Below are positions 14,632-23,635 of a stretch of DNA of 45,448 bases, in pieces; within the stretch, counting starts at the first letter, position 1; each line of letters begins with the position of its first letter. The notes below the pieces were generated by a model. It was not told the DNA's origin, did not search any database, and was given only the letters and a program-made list of their open reading frames with translations. Origin of the DNA: Rhizobium sp. Q54. Its GTDB lineage: Bacteria > Pseudomonadota > Alphaproteobacteria > ATCC43930 > CGMCC-115725. Both the position numbers and the translations under genes were made by a program. Where the stretch lies: assembly GCA_945861155.1 (NCBI GenBank), contig CAMATN010000027.1:1-45448 (forward strand), given 5' to 3'.

Positions 14632-16029
14632 TCAGGCCACGCGGCTCGGGACCGCGAGGCGCGGTTCGAGCGTCATCCACATGCCGCCTTTGGGCCGGAT
14701 GTTGGTCCAGGCGGTCGGCTCGATCGCGCGCCCGGGGACCAGGCGAAAGCGGAAATGCCGCGCCAGCACCGCGACGGCGACGATCAGTTGCAGCATCGCC
14801 ATCGACGCGCCGACGCAGACATGCGGACCGACCGCGAACGGCAGGTAGGCATAGCGCGAGCGCGAAGCGATCTCGGCGGGCGCGAAGCGGTCGGGATCGA
14901 ACCGGTCGGGATCGCGCCACAATTTGCGGTGGCGATGCACCACCCACGGCATGATCGCGACGATCGCGTTGCGCGGAATGCGACGGCCGGACACTGTGTC
15001 TTCTGCCAAGGCGCGACGCATCATCATGATCGGCAGCGGCGGGTAGAGCCGCATCGTCTCGTCGAGCAGCTGGCGCAGATAGGGGAGCTTCGCGAGGTCG
15101 CCGACGCCCGGCCGGCGGCTACCGATGACCTCATCGAGCTCGGCGTGGAGCTTTTCCTCGGCCTCGGGATGGGTCGCCAGCAGGTACCAGACCCACGGCA
15201 GCGGGCGCAGCGAGGTCGCCGAGGTCGCGCCCAGGGTCAGGATCTCGTCGTGCAATTCGGCGGTGGTGAGGCCCTCGCCGGTGTCGCGGTCGCGCGCGTT
15301 GACCAGCCGCCACAGCAGGTCCCTGCGACCGGCATAGTTCTCGCTCCGCCGTTCCTCGATCAGCCGGTCGAGCACCGGCGCAAAGCGCGCCGCCTCGATC
15401 CGGGTCTTGCGGTAGCAGTCGAGAAAGCGCAGCCACCCCGGCGTCGTCAGCAGGTCGAGGGCGCCATAAGGTCCGGGATATTGTCCCATGCGGTCGATCA
15501 TCGGGTCGATCGCGCGGTCGGCGCCGGCAAAGACATGACCTGCCGACAGCGTGACCAGATGGCGGAAAGCGTCGTGCAGATCGATGCCCTGCCCGGCCGG
15601 AATCGCCGCGAGGTGGCGCGCCATCTCCTCGGCCAGATCGATCATGACCGGGCCGTCGGGCAACATCGCGCGGTGGTCGAGAGTCGGGTTGATCAGCCGG
15701 CGGTGCCGCCGCCACGGCGCCCCCTCGGCATGCAGCATCCCGCTGCCCGCGGCGAATTCGAAGACCCGGCGAATCCAGGTCAGGCGGGGATAATTGTCGA
15801 CATTGTCCTGCATCACCCGGCGGATGCCGTCGGGGTCGCTGATCACGAAATACCGCTGTCCAAAGAGACGGCGCTCGACGACCAGCTCGTCGAACAGTTC
15901 CTCGTCGCACGCCGCCAGCGAGTTGTCCCGCGCGACGCGCAGCAGCCGCAACGTCGAAAGCGGCCGCGCCGGGCGCGGCGGCATCGCCGGCAAGTCCGGC
16001 CAAGGATCGATCCCGTCGGCGGTAGTCAT
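14632..16029 (-). CDS. Cytochrome P450 (first of a tandem pair)
   Basis: A 465-residue P450 closely related to its downstream neighbour; both share WVVHRHRKLW, EPTAWT and the same domain order. K-helix E324-TM-R327, FDPDRF, and haem loop FAVGPHVCVG with Cys405 are present. The I-helix reads ATSATS (268-273), again with Ala where Asp or Glu is expected. ATG 16029 has AAGGGA upstream at long spacing. The pair probably arose by duplication and may act on related substrates or successively on one. The upstream gap 16030-16341 contains only a repeat pair. Confidence 0.93.
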   Translation of the reverse strand: MTTADGIDPWPDLPAMPPRPARPLSTLRLLRVARDNSLAACDEELFDELVVERRLFGQRYFVISDPDGIRRVMQDNVDNYPRLTWIRRVFEFAAGSGMLHAEGAPWRRHRRLINPTLDHRAMLPDGPVMIDLAEEMARHLAAIPAGQGIDLHDAFRHLVTLSAGHVFAGADRAIDPMIDRMGQYPGPYGALDLLTTPGWLRFLDCYRKTRIEAARFAPVLDRLIEERRSENYAGRRDLLWRLVNARDRDTGEGLTTAELHDEILTLGATSATSLRPLPWVWYLLATHPEAEEKLHAELDEVIGSRRPGVGDLAKLPYLRQLLDETMRLYPPLPIMMMRRALAEDTVSGRRIPRNAIVAIMPWVVHRHRKLWRDPDRFDPDRFAPAEIASRSRYAYLPFAVGPHVCVGASMAMLQLIVAVAVLARHFRFRLVPGRAIEPTAWTNIRPKGGMWMTLEPRLAVPSRVA

Positions 16030-16120
16030 CGAGTGTTTCGGATCCCTTCAGGCAGGCGTAGCGAACCTACCGCACCCGCCGCGTCGCAAACAGCCCCAGC
16101 TACGCGCTGGATTAGCGCGG

Positions 16121-16237
16121 TGCGTCCTTCGAGACGCCCGCTGCGCGGGCTCCTCAGGATGAGGAACGTTCTTAATCCCATCGTTATCTTACCTCATCCT
16201 GAGGAGCGCCCCGGAAGGGGTGCGTCTCGAAGGACGC
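16121..16237. repeat. Inverted pair of family A repeats
   Basis: Arms 16121-16164 (GCGTCCTTCGAGACGCCCGC, reverse orientation) and 16192-16237 (CCTCATCCTGAGGAGCGCCC) flank a 27-base AT-richer centre. Each arm matches the unit at 19-61. With this pair, the 312-base gap 16030-16341 between the divergent P450 and deacetylase genes is largely explained; the remainder (16238-16341) shows no clear element. Confidence 0.75.
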
Positions 16238-16341
16238 TACCGCGCCTCTGCAATCGATCTGTTCTCCGTCTTCGGCACCGGCCGTGCGCGCGACCGCGGG
16301 TTTGTGCGACACTGGCGTCCACCCCGTTCTCGGTGATCGCA

Positions 16342-17271
16342 ATGACGACGCTGCTCTATACCCATCCGGCCTGCCTCGAACACGACCCAGGGCGCCATCA
16401 TCCCGAATCGCCTTCGCGCCTGCGGGCGGTGCTCGATGCGCTCGACGGGCCGGATTTCGCCCGGCTCGAACGGCGCGAGGCGCCCGAAGCCGCGCTCGAC
16501 GACATCGCAAGGGTACATCCGCGCCGCTTTGTCGAGCGCCTGCTCGCCGCAGCGCCCGAATCCGGCCATGCCGCCATCGACGCCGACACGATCCTGTCGC
16601 CGGGATCGGGACGCGCCGCGTTGCGCGCCGCCGGAGCGGTCGTTGCCGCGGTCGACGCGGTCGTGGCGGGCGAGGCAGACAATGCCTTTTGCGCGGTGCG
16701 CCCGCCCGGCCATCACGCCGAGCCCGGCCGGGCGATGGGGTTTTGCCTGTTCAACAACGTCGCGATCGGGGCGCTCAGGGCGCGCGAGGCGCACGGCATC
16801 GGCCGCGTCGCGGTCGTTGATTTCGACGTGCATCACGGCAACGGCACGCAGGCCTGCTTCTGGGACGACGACAGCCTGTTCTACGCCTCGACCCATCAGT
16901 TTCCGCTCTATCCCGGCACCGGCGCGGCGAGCGAAACCGGGGTTGGCAACATCGTCAACGTGCCGTTGCGCCCGATGGCCGGGTCGCGCGAGTTCCGGCT
17001 CGGCGTCGCGCGCCAGATCCTGCCTGCGCTCGATTCGTTCCGGCCCGAGCTGCTGCTGATCTCGGCCGGGTTCGACGCCCACAAAAGCGACCCGCTCGCG
17101 CAACTGATGCTCGACGAGACCGATTACACCTGGGTAACCGAGCAGCTGCTGGACGTCGCTCGCCGGCATGCCGGGGGCCGGGTCGTCTCGACGCTCGAGG
17201 GCGGTTACGATCTGGCTGGGCTCGGCGCCAGCGCGGCGGCTCACGTCGCCGTACTGATGGCGGGGCGCTGA
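16342..17271 (+). CDS. Histone deacetylase family protein (class II-like deacetylase)
   Basis: A 309-residue zinc amidohydrolase of the arginase/deacetylase fold. Catalytic features are RPPGHHAEP (His124, His125), FDVHHGNGT with the metal ligands Asp162 and His164, SAGFDAHKSDPL with the third ligand Asp, and the late EGGYDL Tyr loop. Bacterial members remove acetyl groups from lysine, polyamines or other small amides; which one applies here is not visible. ATG 16342 was chosen to match the family start TLLYTHPACLEHDPG; GTG 16333 is possible. xseB follows after 143 bases, so it may be separately transcribed. Confidence 0.92.
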   Translation: MTTLLYTHPACLEHDPGRHHPESPSRLRAVLDALDGPDFARLERREAPEAALDDIARVHPRRFVERLLAAAPESGHAAIDADTILSPGSGRAALRAAGAVVAAVDAVVAGEADNAFCAVRPPGHHAEPGRAMGFCLFNNVAIGALRAREAHGIGRVAVVDFDVHHGNGTQACFWDDDSLFYASTHQFPLYPGTGAASETGVGNIVNVPLRPMAGSREFRLGVARQILPALDSFRPELLLISAGFDAHKSDPLAQLMLDETDYTWVTEQLLDVARRHAGGRVVSTLEGGYDLAGLGASAAAHVAVLMAGR

Positions 17272-17283
17272 TGGCCGGGCGCT
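17256..17283. repeat. Tandem 14-base duplication at a stop codon
   Basis: GATGGCGGGGCGCT and GATGGCCGGGCGCT are adjacent, with a partial third copy GATGGCG. The deacetylase stop codon (17269-17271) spans the junction of copies one and two. A small slippage duplication; no function suggested. Confidence 0.6.
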
Positions 17284-17414
17284 GATGGCGGTGTGAGCAA
17301 AGCTGTTGTAATTTCGCAACGAAGACGGGTATTCGCGCGTTTGGATAGGGAACGCGCGCTGTATCCGCCTTTGCATCGTGTTGAGTAGAGCCATTGTGTG
17401 CAAACAGGGTGCCG

Positions 17415-17666
17415 ATGAGCGATCCGATAGAGGCCGCGGATGTCGCGGCGATGAGCTTTGAGGACGCGCTTGCCGAATTGGAGCAGATCGTGCGGCGACT
17501 GGAGGCCGGACAGGTCAAGCTCGACGACGCGATCCTATGCTACGAGCGGGGAGCCCAGCTGAAGCGCCATTGCGAACAGAAGCTCAATGAGGCGCAGCAG
17601 CGCGTCGATCGCATCGTGATTGGGGCCGACGGCGCGGTCGGCGCCGAGCCGGCAAAGCTCGATTGA
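17415..17666 (+). CDS. xseB: Exodeoxyribonuclease VII small subunit
   Basis: An 83-residue XseB. The core MSFEDALAELEQIVRRLEAG, followed by AILCYERGAQLKRHCEQKL, is the family coiled-coil helix pair that binds XseA. The enzyme degrades single-stranded DNA in both directions. The start at ATG 17415 (MSDPIEAADV) agrees with the family; an earlier in-frame start at 17394 lacks support. ispA follows 39 bases downstream, the standard xseB-ispA-dxs order. The large subunit xseA is not in this window. Confidence 0.93.
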   Translation: MSDPIEAADVAAMSFEDALAELEQIVRRLEAGQVKLDDAILCYERGAQLKRHCEQKLNEAQQRVDRIVIGADGAVGAEPAKLD

Positions 17667-17705
17667 GAGGATGCGGCTCGCGATGAAGCTGGTCCGAGAG
17701 GCAAA

Positions 17706-18617
17706 TTGACCGAGAGCCTGTGGCCCGATGACGTCGCGCTGGCCGAAGCGAGCGCCGAAACGATTCGGCTGACCGATGGGTTGATCGAGCGCCTGCTCGT
17801 CGTGCCGCCCGGGCGCGAGGCGCGGGTTTACGACGCGATGCGGTACTCGGCGCTGGCTCCGGGAAAGCGGCTGCGGCCCTTGCTGGTGCTGGCCGGTTCG
17901 CGGCTCTTCGGCGTCCCCCGGCGCAGCGCGCTGCAGGTTGCCGCCGCGATCGAGATGGTCCATGCCTATTCGCTGATCCATGACGATCTGCCGGCGATGG
18001 ACGACAGCGATTTGCGGCGCGGCCGGCCGACCTGCCACAAGGAATTCGACGACGCGACCGCAATCCTGGCCGGCGACGGGCTGTTGACGATGGCCTTTGA
18101 GGTGCTGGCGCACCCCGACACCCACGGCGATCCGGCGGTCCGCGTGGAACTGGTCGCAGCGCTGGCGATCGCGGCCGGCGCGGCCGGCATGGTTGGCGGC
18201 CAGATGATCGACCTGATCGCCGAGACAGAGACGCTCGATATCGCCGCGATCACGCGGCTGCAGCGCATGAAGACCGGTGCGCTGATCGCGTTTTCCTGCG
18301 AGGCGGGCGCGATCCTGGCCAAGGCGGCGGGCGACAACCGAACCCGGCTGCGCGGCTTCGCGCACGATCTCGGGCTCGCCTTCCAGATCGCCGACGATCT
18401 GCTCGACGTCGAGGGCTCGGCCGCCGAAACCGGAAAGCCGGTCGGGGTCGACGCCGCCGCCGGCAAAGCGACCTTCGTGTCGATCCTCGGGGTTGAGCGG
18501 GCCCGTGCCCAGGCCGATCTCCTGGTCGGCCAAGCCGTTGCCCATCTTGATTTTTTCGAACAACGCGCGGAACTTTTACGACAAGTGGCACGATTTGTCG
18601 TAAACCGGCGCACGTGA
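17706..18617 (+). CDS. ispA: Farnesyl/geranyl diphosphate synthase (polyprenyl synthetase)
   Basis: A 303-residue short-chain prenyl synthase that condenses isopentenyl diphosphate with allylic diphosphates. The first aspartate-rich motif is HDDLPAMDD (from residue 92) and the second is DDLLD (230-234) in FQIADDLLDVEG. GKRLRPLL and GQMIDL are also family blocks. It starts at TTG 17706 with GAGAGG just upstream. The product, farnesyl diphosphate, feeds ubiquinone, undecaprenyl and hopanoid synthesis, which fits ubiK, hpnN and hpnK elsewhere in the window. dxs follows almost directly. Confidence 0.94.
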   Translation: MTESLWPDDVALAEASAETIRLTDGLIERLLVVPPGREARVYDAMRYSALAPGKRLRPLLVLAGSRLFGVPRRSALQVAAAIEMVHAYSLIHDDLPAMDDSDLRRGRPTCHKEFDDATAILAGDGLLTMAFEVLAHPDTHGDPAVRVELVAALAIAAGAAGMVGGQMIDLIAETETLDIAAITRLQRMKTGALIAFSCEAGAILAKAAGDNRTRLRGFAHDLGLAFQIADDLLDVEGSAAETGKPVGVDAAAGKATFVSILGVERARAQADLLVGQAVAHLDFFEQRAELLRQVARFVVNRRT

Positions 18618-18632
18618 TTGAGGAGCCCAGCC

Positions 18633-20570
18633 TTGGATCAGAAGCCCCTCCACATTTCCAACCGGACGCCGCTGCTCGATCGGATCAACGTGCCGGCCGA
18701 TCTGCGGCGCTTCCCCGAATCCGATCTGCGGCAGATCTCCGACGAATTGCGCGCCGAATTGATCGACGCCGTGTCGATCACCGGCGGCCATTTCGGCGCC
18801 GGGCTCGGGGTCGTTGAGCTGACCGTCGCGCTGCACCATGTCTTCGAGACGCCGCACGACCGGCTGATCTGGGATGTCGGGCACCAAGCCTATCCGCACA
18901 AGATCCTGACCGGACGGCGCGACCGCATCCGCACGATCCGCCAGGGCGGCGGCCTCTCGGGCTTCACCAAGCGCTCCGAGAGCGAATACGACCCGTTCGG
19001 CGCGGCGCACAGCTCGACCTCGATCTCGGCCGGGCTCGGCATGGCGGTCGCGCGCGACTTCAAGGGCGAGCGCCGCAACGTCATCGCGGTAATCGGCGAC
19101 GGCGCGATGAGCGCAGGGATGGCCTATGAGGCGATGAACAACGCCGGGTCGATGGATGCGCGCCTGATTGTGATCCTCAACGACAACGACATGTCGATCG
19201 CGCCGCCGGTCGGCGCGATGAGCGCCTATCTGTCGCGCCTGTTGTCGTCGAAATCGTTCTTGTCATTGCGCCATTTGGCCGGCGAGGTGGCGCGCCATCT
19301 GCCGAAGCGGCTTGAGCACGCCGCGCGGCGCGCCGAGGAATTGGCGCGCAGCTTCGTCACCGGCGGGACCCTGTTCGAGGAACTCGGCTTCTATTATGTC
19401 GGCCCGATCGACGGCCACAACATCGACCATTTGCTGCCGGTGCTGAAAAACATCCGCAACAGCACCGAGACCGGGCCGGTGCTGATCCACGTCGTGACCG
19501 AGAAGGGGCACGGCTATCTGTCGGCCGAGCAGGCCGACGACAAATGGCACAGCGTCGCCAAATTTGACGTCGTGACCGGCGCCCAGGCCAAAACGAGTTC
19601 GAAGGCGCCCTCGTACACCACCGTCTTCGCCAAATCGCTGATCCAGGAGGCCGAGAAGGACGAGCGCATCGTCGCGATCGGGGCGGCGATGCCGTCCGGC
19701 ACCGGGCTCAATTTGTTCGGCGACAAATTCCCGAAGCGCTGCTTCGATGTCGGCATCGCCGAGCAGCACGCGGTGACGTTCGCCGCCGGGCTCGCCGCCG
19801 AGGGCATGAAGCCGTTCGCGGCGATCTATTCGACCTTTCTGCAGCGCGCCTACGACCAGGTCGTGCACGATGTCGCGATCCAGAAACTGCCGGTGCGCTT
19901 TGCAATCGACCGCGCCGGGCTTGTCGGCGCCGACGGCCAGACCCATTCCGGATCGTTCGACCTGGCCTATCTCGGCGTGCTGCCGGGGTTCATCATCATG
20001 GCGGCGGGCGACGAAGCCGAACTGATGCACATGGTCGCGACCTGCGCGGCCATCGACGATGCCCCATCAGCGGTACGGTTTCCGCGCGGCGACGGGATGG
20101 GCGTGGCGATGCCTGAATTCGGCGTGCCGCTCGAGATCGGCCGCGGCCGCATCATGCGCGAGGGCACCAGCATCGCCCTCTTAAGCCTCGGCGGCCGCCT
20201 CGCGGAATGCCTTAAGGCGGCGCAGGAACTGGGCGCCTACGGGTTGTCGACGACGGTCGCGGATGCCCGGTTCGCCAAGCCCCTCGACACCGATCTGATC
20301 AACCGGCTGGTGCGCGAGCACGAGGTCGTCATCACGATCGAGGAAGGTTCGATCGGCGGTTTCGGCAGCCATGTGCTGCATTATTTGGCGACGACCGGCG
20401 CGCTCGACCACGGGCTCAAGATCCGCACGATGGTGCTGCCCGATGTGTTCCTAGAGCACGATTCGCCTGTTGCGCAATACGACACGGCCGGGCTCAACGC
20501 CCGCCACATCGTCGCCACCGCGCTGGCCGCGCTCGGCCGCGAGATCGCCGAACTGCCGGCTCGCGCCTAG
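18633..20570 (+). CDS. dxs: 1-deoxy-D-xylulose-5-phosphate synthase
   Basis: A 645-residue thiamine-diphosphate enzyme that joins pyruvate and glyceraldehyde 3-phosphate, the first step of the MEP isoprenoid pathway. N-terminal domain: [11 protein letters not shown] and the TPP/Mg site [18 protein letters not shown]. Middle domain: the catalytic Glu in [15 protein letters not shown], then [14 protein letters not shown]. The C-terminal transketolase domain ends about residue 640. TTG 18633 is preferred because GAGGAG lies 7 bases upstream; an in-frame TTG at 18618 would add five residues and overlaps the ribosome site. Length is normal. Confidence 0.95.
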   Translation: MDQKPLHISNRTPLLDRINVPADLRRFPESDLRQISDELRAELIDAVSITGGHFGAGLGVVELTVALHHVFETPHDRLIWDVGHQAYPHKILTGRRDRIRTIRQGGGLSGFTKRSESEYDPFGAAHSSTSISAGLGMAVARDFKGERRNVIAVIGDGAMSAGMAYEAMNNAGSMDARLIVILNDNDMSIAPPVGAMSAYLSRLLSSKSFLSLRHLAGEVARHLPKRLEHAARRAEELARSFVTGGTLFEELGFYYVGPIDGHNIDHLLPVLKNIRNSTETGPVLIHVVTEKGHGYLSAEQADDKWHSVAKFDVVTGAQAKTSSKAPSYTTVFAKSLIQEAEKDERIVAIGAAMPSGTGLNLFGDKFPKRCFDVGIAEQHAVTFAAGLAAEGMKPFAAIYSTFLQRAYDQVVHDVAIQKLPVRFAIDRAGLVGADGQTHSGSFDLAYLGVLPGFIIMAAGDEAELMHMVATCAAIDDAPSAVRFPRGDGMGVAMPEFGVPLEIGRGRIMREGTSIALLSLGGRLAECLKAAQELGAYGLSTTVADARFAKPLDTDLINRLVREHEVVITIEEGSIGGFGSHVLHYLATTGALDHGLKIRTMVLPDVFLEHDSPVAQYDTAGLNARHIVATALAALGREIAELPARA

Positions 20571-20600
20571 CCCAGCTTGGTCTAAGCAAACCAGCCCGCC

Positions 20601-21407
20601 TCAGTCCTCGACAGCCTGGTTCACCGAACCGCCGGTCGCGGTGCGCCCGCCATCGACGACGAATTGCCCGCCGGTAACGTTGCTGGCGAGGTCGGAGCAC
20701 AGGAACAGCACCATGTTGGCGATCTCGTCGGGCGTCGTGTAACGCCCGGTCGGCATCGCCGCCTGATAGCGCCGCGCGACGCTCGCCGGGTCGGCCGGGT
20801 TGATCTGCTGTTCGAGCGAATGGATCATCCTGGTATCGACGGGACCGGGACAGACCGCGTTGACGCGCACGCCGTCGCGCGCGACCTCGCCGGCGGCGGT
20901 CTTGGTCAGCCCGATGACGGCGTGTTTGGAAGCGACATAGGCCGGCATGCCGGGGGTGGCGACGAGGCCGGCGACCGACGCGGTATTGACGACCGCCCCC
21001 GATTTCTGCCGCAGCATCTCCGGCAGCACGTGGCGCAGCCCGAGGAACACGCCCTTGACGTTGACCGCGATCACCTGGTCGAACATCGCCTCGTCATATT
21101 CGGCGGTGTGCGTCAATTTCCCCTCGATGCCGGCATTGTTGAAAAAGCAGTCGATGCTGCCGTAGGCGTCAAGCGCGGCCTTTACATAGGCCTGCACATC
21201 GGCCGATTTGGTCACGTCGGCGGCGACGAACATCGCCTCGCCGCCCTGCTGGCGGATGATGCCGGCGGTGGCCTCGCCCCCCGCCCTGTCGCGGTCGACG
21301 ACGACCACCTTGGCCCCCGATTTGGCGAAGGCGAGCGCGGTGGCGCGTCCGATGCCATTCGCCGCCCCGGTAACCAGCGCGACCTTGCCGGTGAAGTCGA
21401 TGTCCAT
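20601..21407 (-). CDS. SDR family NAD(P)-dependent oxidoreductase
   Basis: A 268-residue classical short-chain dehydrogenase. The nucleotide loop is VTGAANGIGRA, then the NNAG motif (CFFNNAGIEG), catalytic Ser in VNTASVAGL, the YVASK active-site Tyr/Lys pair and the PGPVDT loop. The C-terminus ends in the family block NVTGGQFVVDGG. An Asp at the end of strand 2 (VVDRDR) suggests NAD preference. The substrate is unknown. It reads toward dxs (convergent) and follows the FMN reductase on the same strand after a repeat-filled gap of 122 bases. Confidence 0.92.
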   Translation of the reverse strand: MDIDFTGKVALVTGAANGIGRATALAFAKSGAKVVVVDRDRAGGEATAGIIRQQGGEAMFVAADVTKSADVQAYVKAALDAYGSIDCFFNNAGIEGKLTHTAEYDEAMFDQVIAVNVKGVFLGLRHVLPEMLRQKSGAVVNTASVAGLVATPGMPAYVASKHAVIGLTKTAAGEVARDGVRVNAVCPGPVDTRMIHSLEQQINPADPASVARRYQAAMPTGRYTTPDEIANMVLFLCSDLASNVTGGQFVVDGGRTATGGSVNQAVED

Positions 21408-21425
21408 CGCGTCCCTCCCACTATT

Positions 21426-21508
21426 CGTCGTCCCGGCGAAGGCCGGGACCCACCCGTCAGCCGCTCGTGCGCTGGAATGGTGGATTCCGGCCTTCGCCGG
21501 TATGACAG
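21426..21508. repeat. Inverted intergenic repeat, family C
   Basis: Arms 21426-21453 (CGTCCCGGCGAAGGCCGGGA core) and 21478-21508 (ATTCCGGCCTTCGCCGG core) are near reverse complements around a 24-base centre. The same family lies between sufB and sufC at 31275-31409. It occupies the gap between the SDR and FMN reductase genes. Confidence 0.75.
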
Positions 21509-21529
21509 CTTTGAACTATATCCCCAGCT

Positions 21530-22099
21530 TTATGACTTCTTCCCGACCTGCTTTGCCCAGCCGGCGAGATTGGCCATCAGATCGCGGATGAACCCCTTCG
21601 CCGCCTCGTCGGTCAGATTGCCGTCGGCGTCGAATTTGGTCTGGGCCTGGCCGATCAGCACCTCGGGCTTGTTGAGCGGGTGCATGTCGAGAAAGACGCA
21701 GCTGCGGCGCAGATCGTATTGCGCGCGAGCGCTGCCGGCCATGCCGGCGGCGGCGCCGATGATCGCGCAGGGTTTGCCGGCGAACGGCTGATCGGGCGGG
21801 CGCGAGGCCCAGTCGATCGCATTCTTCAAGACGCCGGTCATCGAGTAATTGTATTCGGGGCAGGCGAACAGCAGCGCGTCGGCCGCCGTGATCTGGCGCC
21901 GCAGGGTCTCGACCGCCGCCGGAAAGCCCTGCGCCCGGACATCCTCGTTGTAGAGCGGGATCTGCGAGATATCCGCGACCGTGACGTTGATGCCGGCCGG
22001 CTTTAGCGCGATCGCGGCGCGCAAGGCGGCCATGTTGTAGGAGCCCTGGCGCAGGCTGCCGCAAATGCCGAGTACCGAAATCGTGCCGGCGTCGCTCAT
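21530..22099 (-). CDS. NADPH-dependent FMN reductase family protein
   Basis: A 189-residue flavodoxin-like reductase of the ChrR/YieF group. It has the phosphate-binding loop GSLRQGSYNMAALRAA, then the flavin motif CPEYNYSMTGVLKNAIDW and the family GKPCAIIGAAAG segment. Members reduce FMN, quinones or metals with NAD(P)H. It could supply reduced FMN to the LLM monooxygenases in this window, but that is only a suggestion. Its start overlaps the end of the MFS transporter by four bases (ATGA), so the two genes are one transcript. Confidence 0.92.
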   Translation of the reverse strand: MSDAGTISVLGICGSLRQGSYNMAALRAAIALKPAGINVTVADISQIPLYNEDVRAQGFPAAVETLRRQITAADALLFACPEYNYSMTGVLKNAIDWASRPPDQPFAGKPCAIIGAAAGMAGSARAQYDLRRSCVFLDMHPLNKPEVLIGQAQTKFDADGNLTDEAAKGFIRDLMANLAGWAKQVGKKS

Positions 22100-23379
22100 G
22101 GGGTTCCTCCGATCGATGCCTGTTGCGAACGGTTATCGCAGCTCTCGGTTGCCGGCAAGTTCGATAGTTCCTCGGGCGGGCGCACCTTGCGGAAATTAAC
22201 CAGCAGCAGGATGTCGTAGGCGCCCTTGACGATGCCGGCGATCACCAGCGGCCAGCCAAACGTGGACAGCGTCATCAGATAGCCGGCGATCAGCGATCCG
22301 GCCGCCCAGGCAAAGGTTTTCGGCACCGCCGTGATGCTGGCCGCCGCCGCGCGCTCCTCCGGCGCGACCACCGCCATCAAATAGGAACTGCGCGTCGGCA
22401 CGTCCATCTGCGACAGCGCGCTGCGCGCCAGTAACAGCGCGATCGCGACCGGCAAATCCGGCGCGAACGGCACCAGCGCCAACAGGATGTTCGAAGGCAG
22501 ATGGGTGAACACCATCGTGTTGATCAGGCCGATACGCGCGGCGATCGGCACCGCGATCAGATACGACACCGCCGAGCAGATGCCGCTCCAAAACAGGATC
22601 GTCGCGGCGGTCGTGACCGAGATCTCAAAGCGCTGGTAGAGCCACAGCGCGAGCAGCGACTGGACCAGAAACCCGGTGCCGAACGAATCCATCCCAAAGA
22701 GGGCCGCCAGCCCGTAGACGAGCCGCCTCGATTTGCCGAGCGGTTTGCGCTGCGCCGCCCCGCCGACTTCTTCCGGTGCCTCGATCGCCGGCGACAGCGG
22801 CCGGTAGAGCAGCAGCGTCGCGAGGCCCAGCATCGCATAGGCGACGAACATCAGCTGCATCAGCCCGATCCGGCTGACGCCTTCCCAGCCCGCCGCCAAA
22901 TCGGGGGCCGCCGCCGCGAGGGTCCCGAATGCGCCGGCCAGCGACCCGATGATGCTGTAGCGCGCGAAAAGGGCGGTGCGGCGGCGCGGCTCGGCGGTCT
23001 GCGCCAGCGCGGCCTGTTCGAGCGGCAGAAAGATGCTGGCGTCGCCCGATGTCGGGTTCATCGTGCCGACAAACGCGATCAACAAGAGCGGCCAGAACGC
23101 GGTCGTGACGGCAAACCCCGCCCCGGTCGCCGCCATCAGCAGCGCCGACGCCAGCAGCATCAGCCGCACCGAATAACGGGTGGCGACGATGCCGACCCAC
23201 AGCGTCAACAGCGCGGTGCCGATCAGCGTGCTGGTGACGAGGACGCCGACGGCAAGCGGGCTAAAGCCAAGCTCGATCAGGTAGATCGGCACCAGCAGCG
23301 CGACAAACCCGTCGCCAAACGCGCGCAACCCCCGCGCGACCAGAATGCGATTCGTGTCGGAAAAACGGGCGGGTTCCAT
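22096..23379 (-). CDS. MFS transporter
   Basis: A 427-residue transporter with about 12 membrane helices. N-terminal SDTNRILVARGLRAFGDGFV, a long central loop (about residues 190-215) and a late PTRSSYLMAVVAPEERAAAA cytoplasmic loop resemble MFS members related to YfcJ-like or antibiotic resistance carriers. Substrate unknown. It precedes the FMN reductase gene with a four-base overlap, which suggests the two act together, for example in redox-active compound handling. It diverges from the restriction-modification genes; the 256-base gap 23380-23635 holds only a candidate promoter. Confidence 0.87.
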   Translation of the reverse strand: MEPARFSDTNRILVARGLRAFGDGFVALLVPIYLIELGFSPLAVGVLVTSTLIGTALLTLWVGIVATRYSVRLMLLASALLMAATGAGFAVTTAFWPLLLIAFVGTMNPTSGDASIFLPLEQAALAQTAEPRRRTALFARYSIIGSLAGAFGTLAAAAPDLAAGWEGVSRIGLMQLMFVAYAMLGLATLLLYRPLSPAIEAPEEVGGAAQRKPLGKSRRLVYGLAALFGMDSFGTGFLVQSLLALWLYQRFEISVTTAATILFWSGICSAVSYLIAVPIAARIGLINTMVFTHLPSNILLALVPFAPDLPVAIALLLARSALSQMDVPTRSSYLMAVVAPEERAAAASITAVPKTFAWAAGSLIAGYLMTLSTFGWPLVIAGIVKGAYDILLLVNFRKVRPPEELSNLPATESCDNRSQQASIGGTP

Positions 23380-23566
23380 CGGGCGCTCCTCGCGAGGCGA
23401 GTGGCGCAGAACTTGGACGATTCGCCGCCTAACGGGGCGCCTGCCGAACCCCGCACCGCCGATCTACGCCATCGCACAGCGGAGTGCAAGTCTCAGCATT
23501 GTAAGAACAAAAATTGAACTTACGCGTAGCGGTTCGGGAATCGCTTGTGGCACACTCTCCCCCGTG

Positions 23567-23596
23567 TTGGCATTATCTGGCCGCCAGCGCTCTAGA
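23567..23596 (+). promoter_or_regulatory. Candidate promoter for the restriction-modification genes
   Basis: TTGGCA at 23567, an 18-base spacer, and TCTAGA at 23591, 40 bases before the methyltransferase ATG. No controller-protein gene or C-box-like repeat is visible. Confidence 0.3.
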
Positions 23597-23635
23597 TGTT
23601 GAGAGCTGCGAGTTGGTGTAAAGGACCGAACGGCT

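Noticed and set aside
14383-16341. Upstream extension of the deacetylase frame to 962 codons
   Set aside because: It is antisense to both P450 genes and contains no family similarity; the deacetylase starts at 16342.
23380-23635. Controller-protein gene for the restriction-modification unit
   Set aside because: No small helix-turn-helix frame and no C-box-like repeats are visible in this gap.
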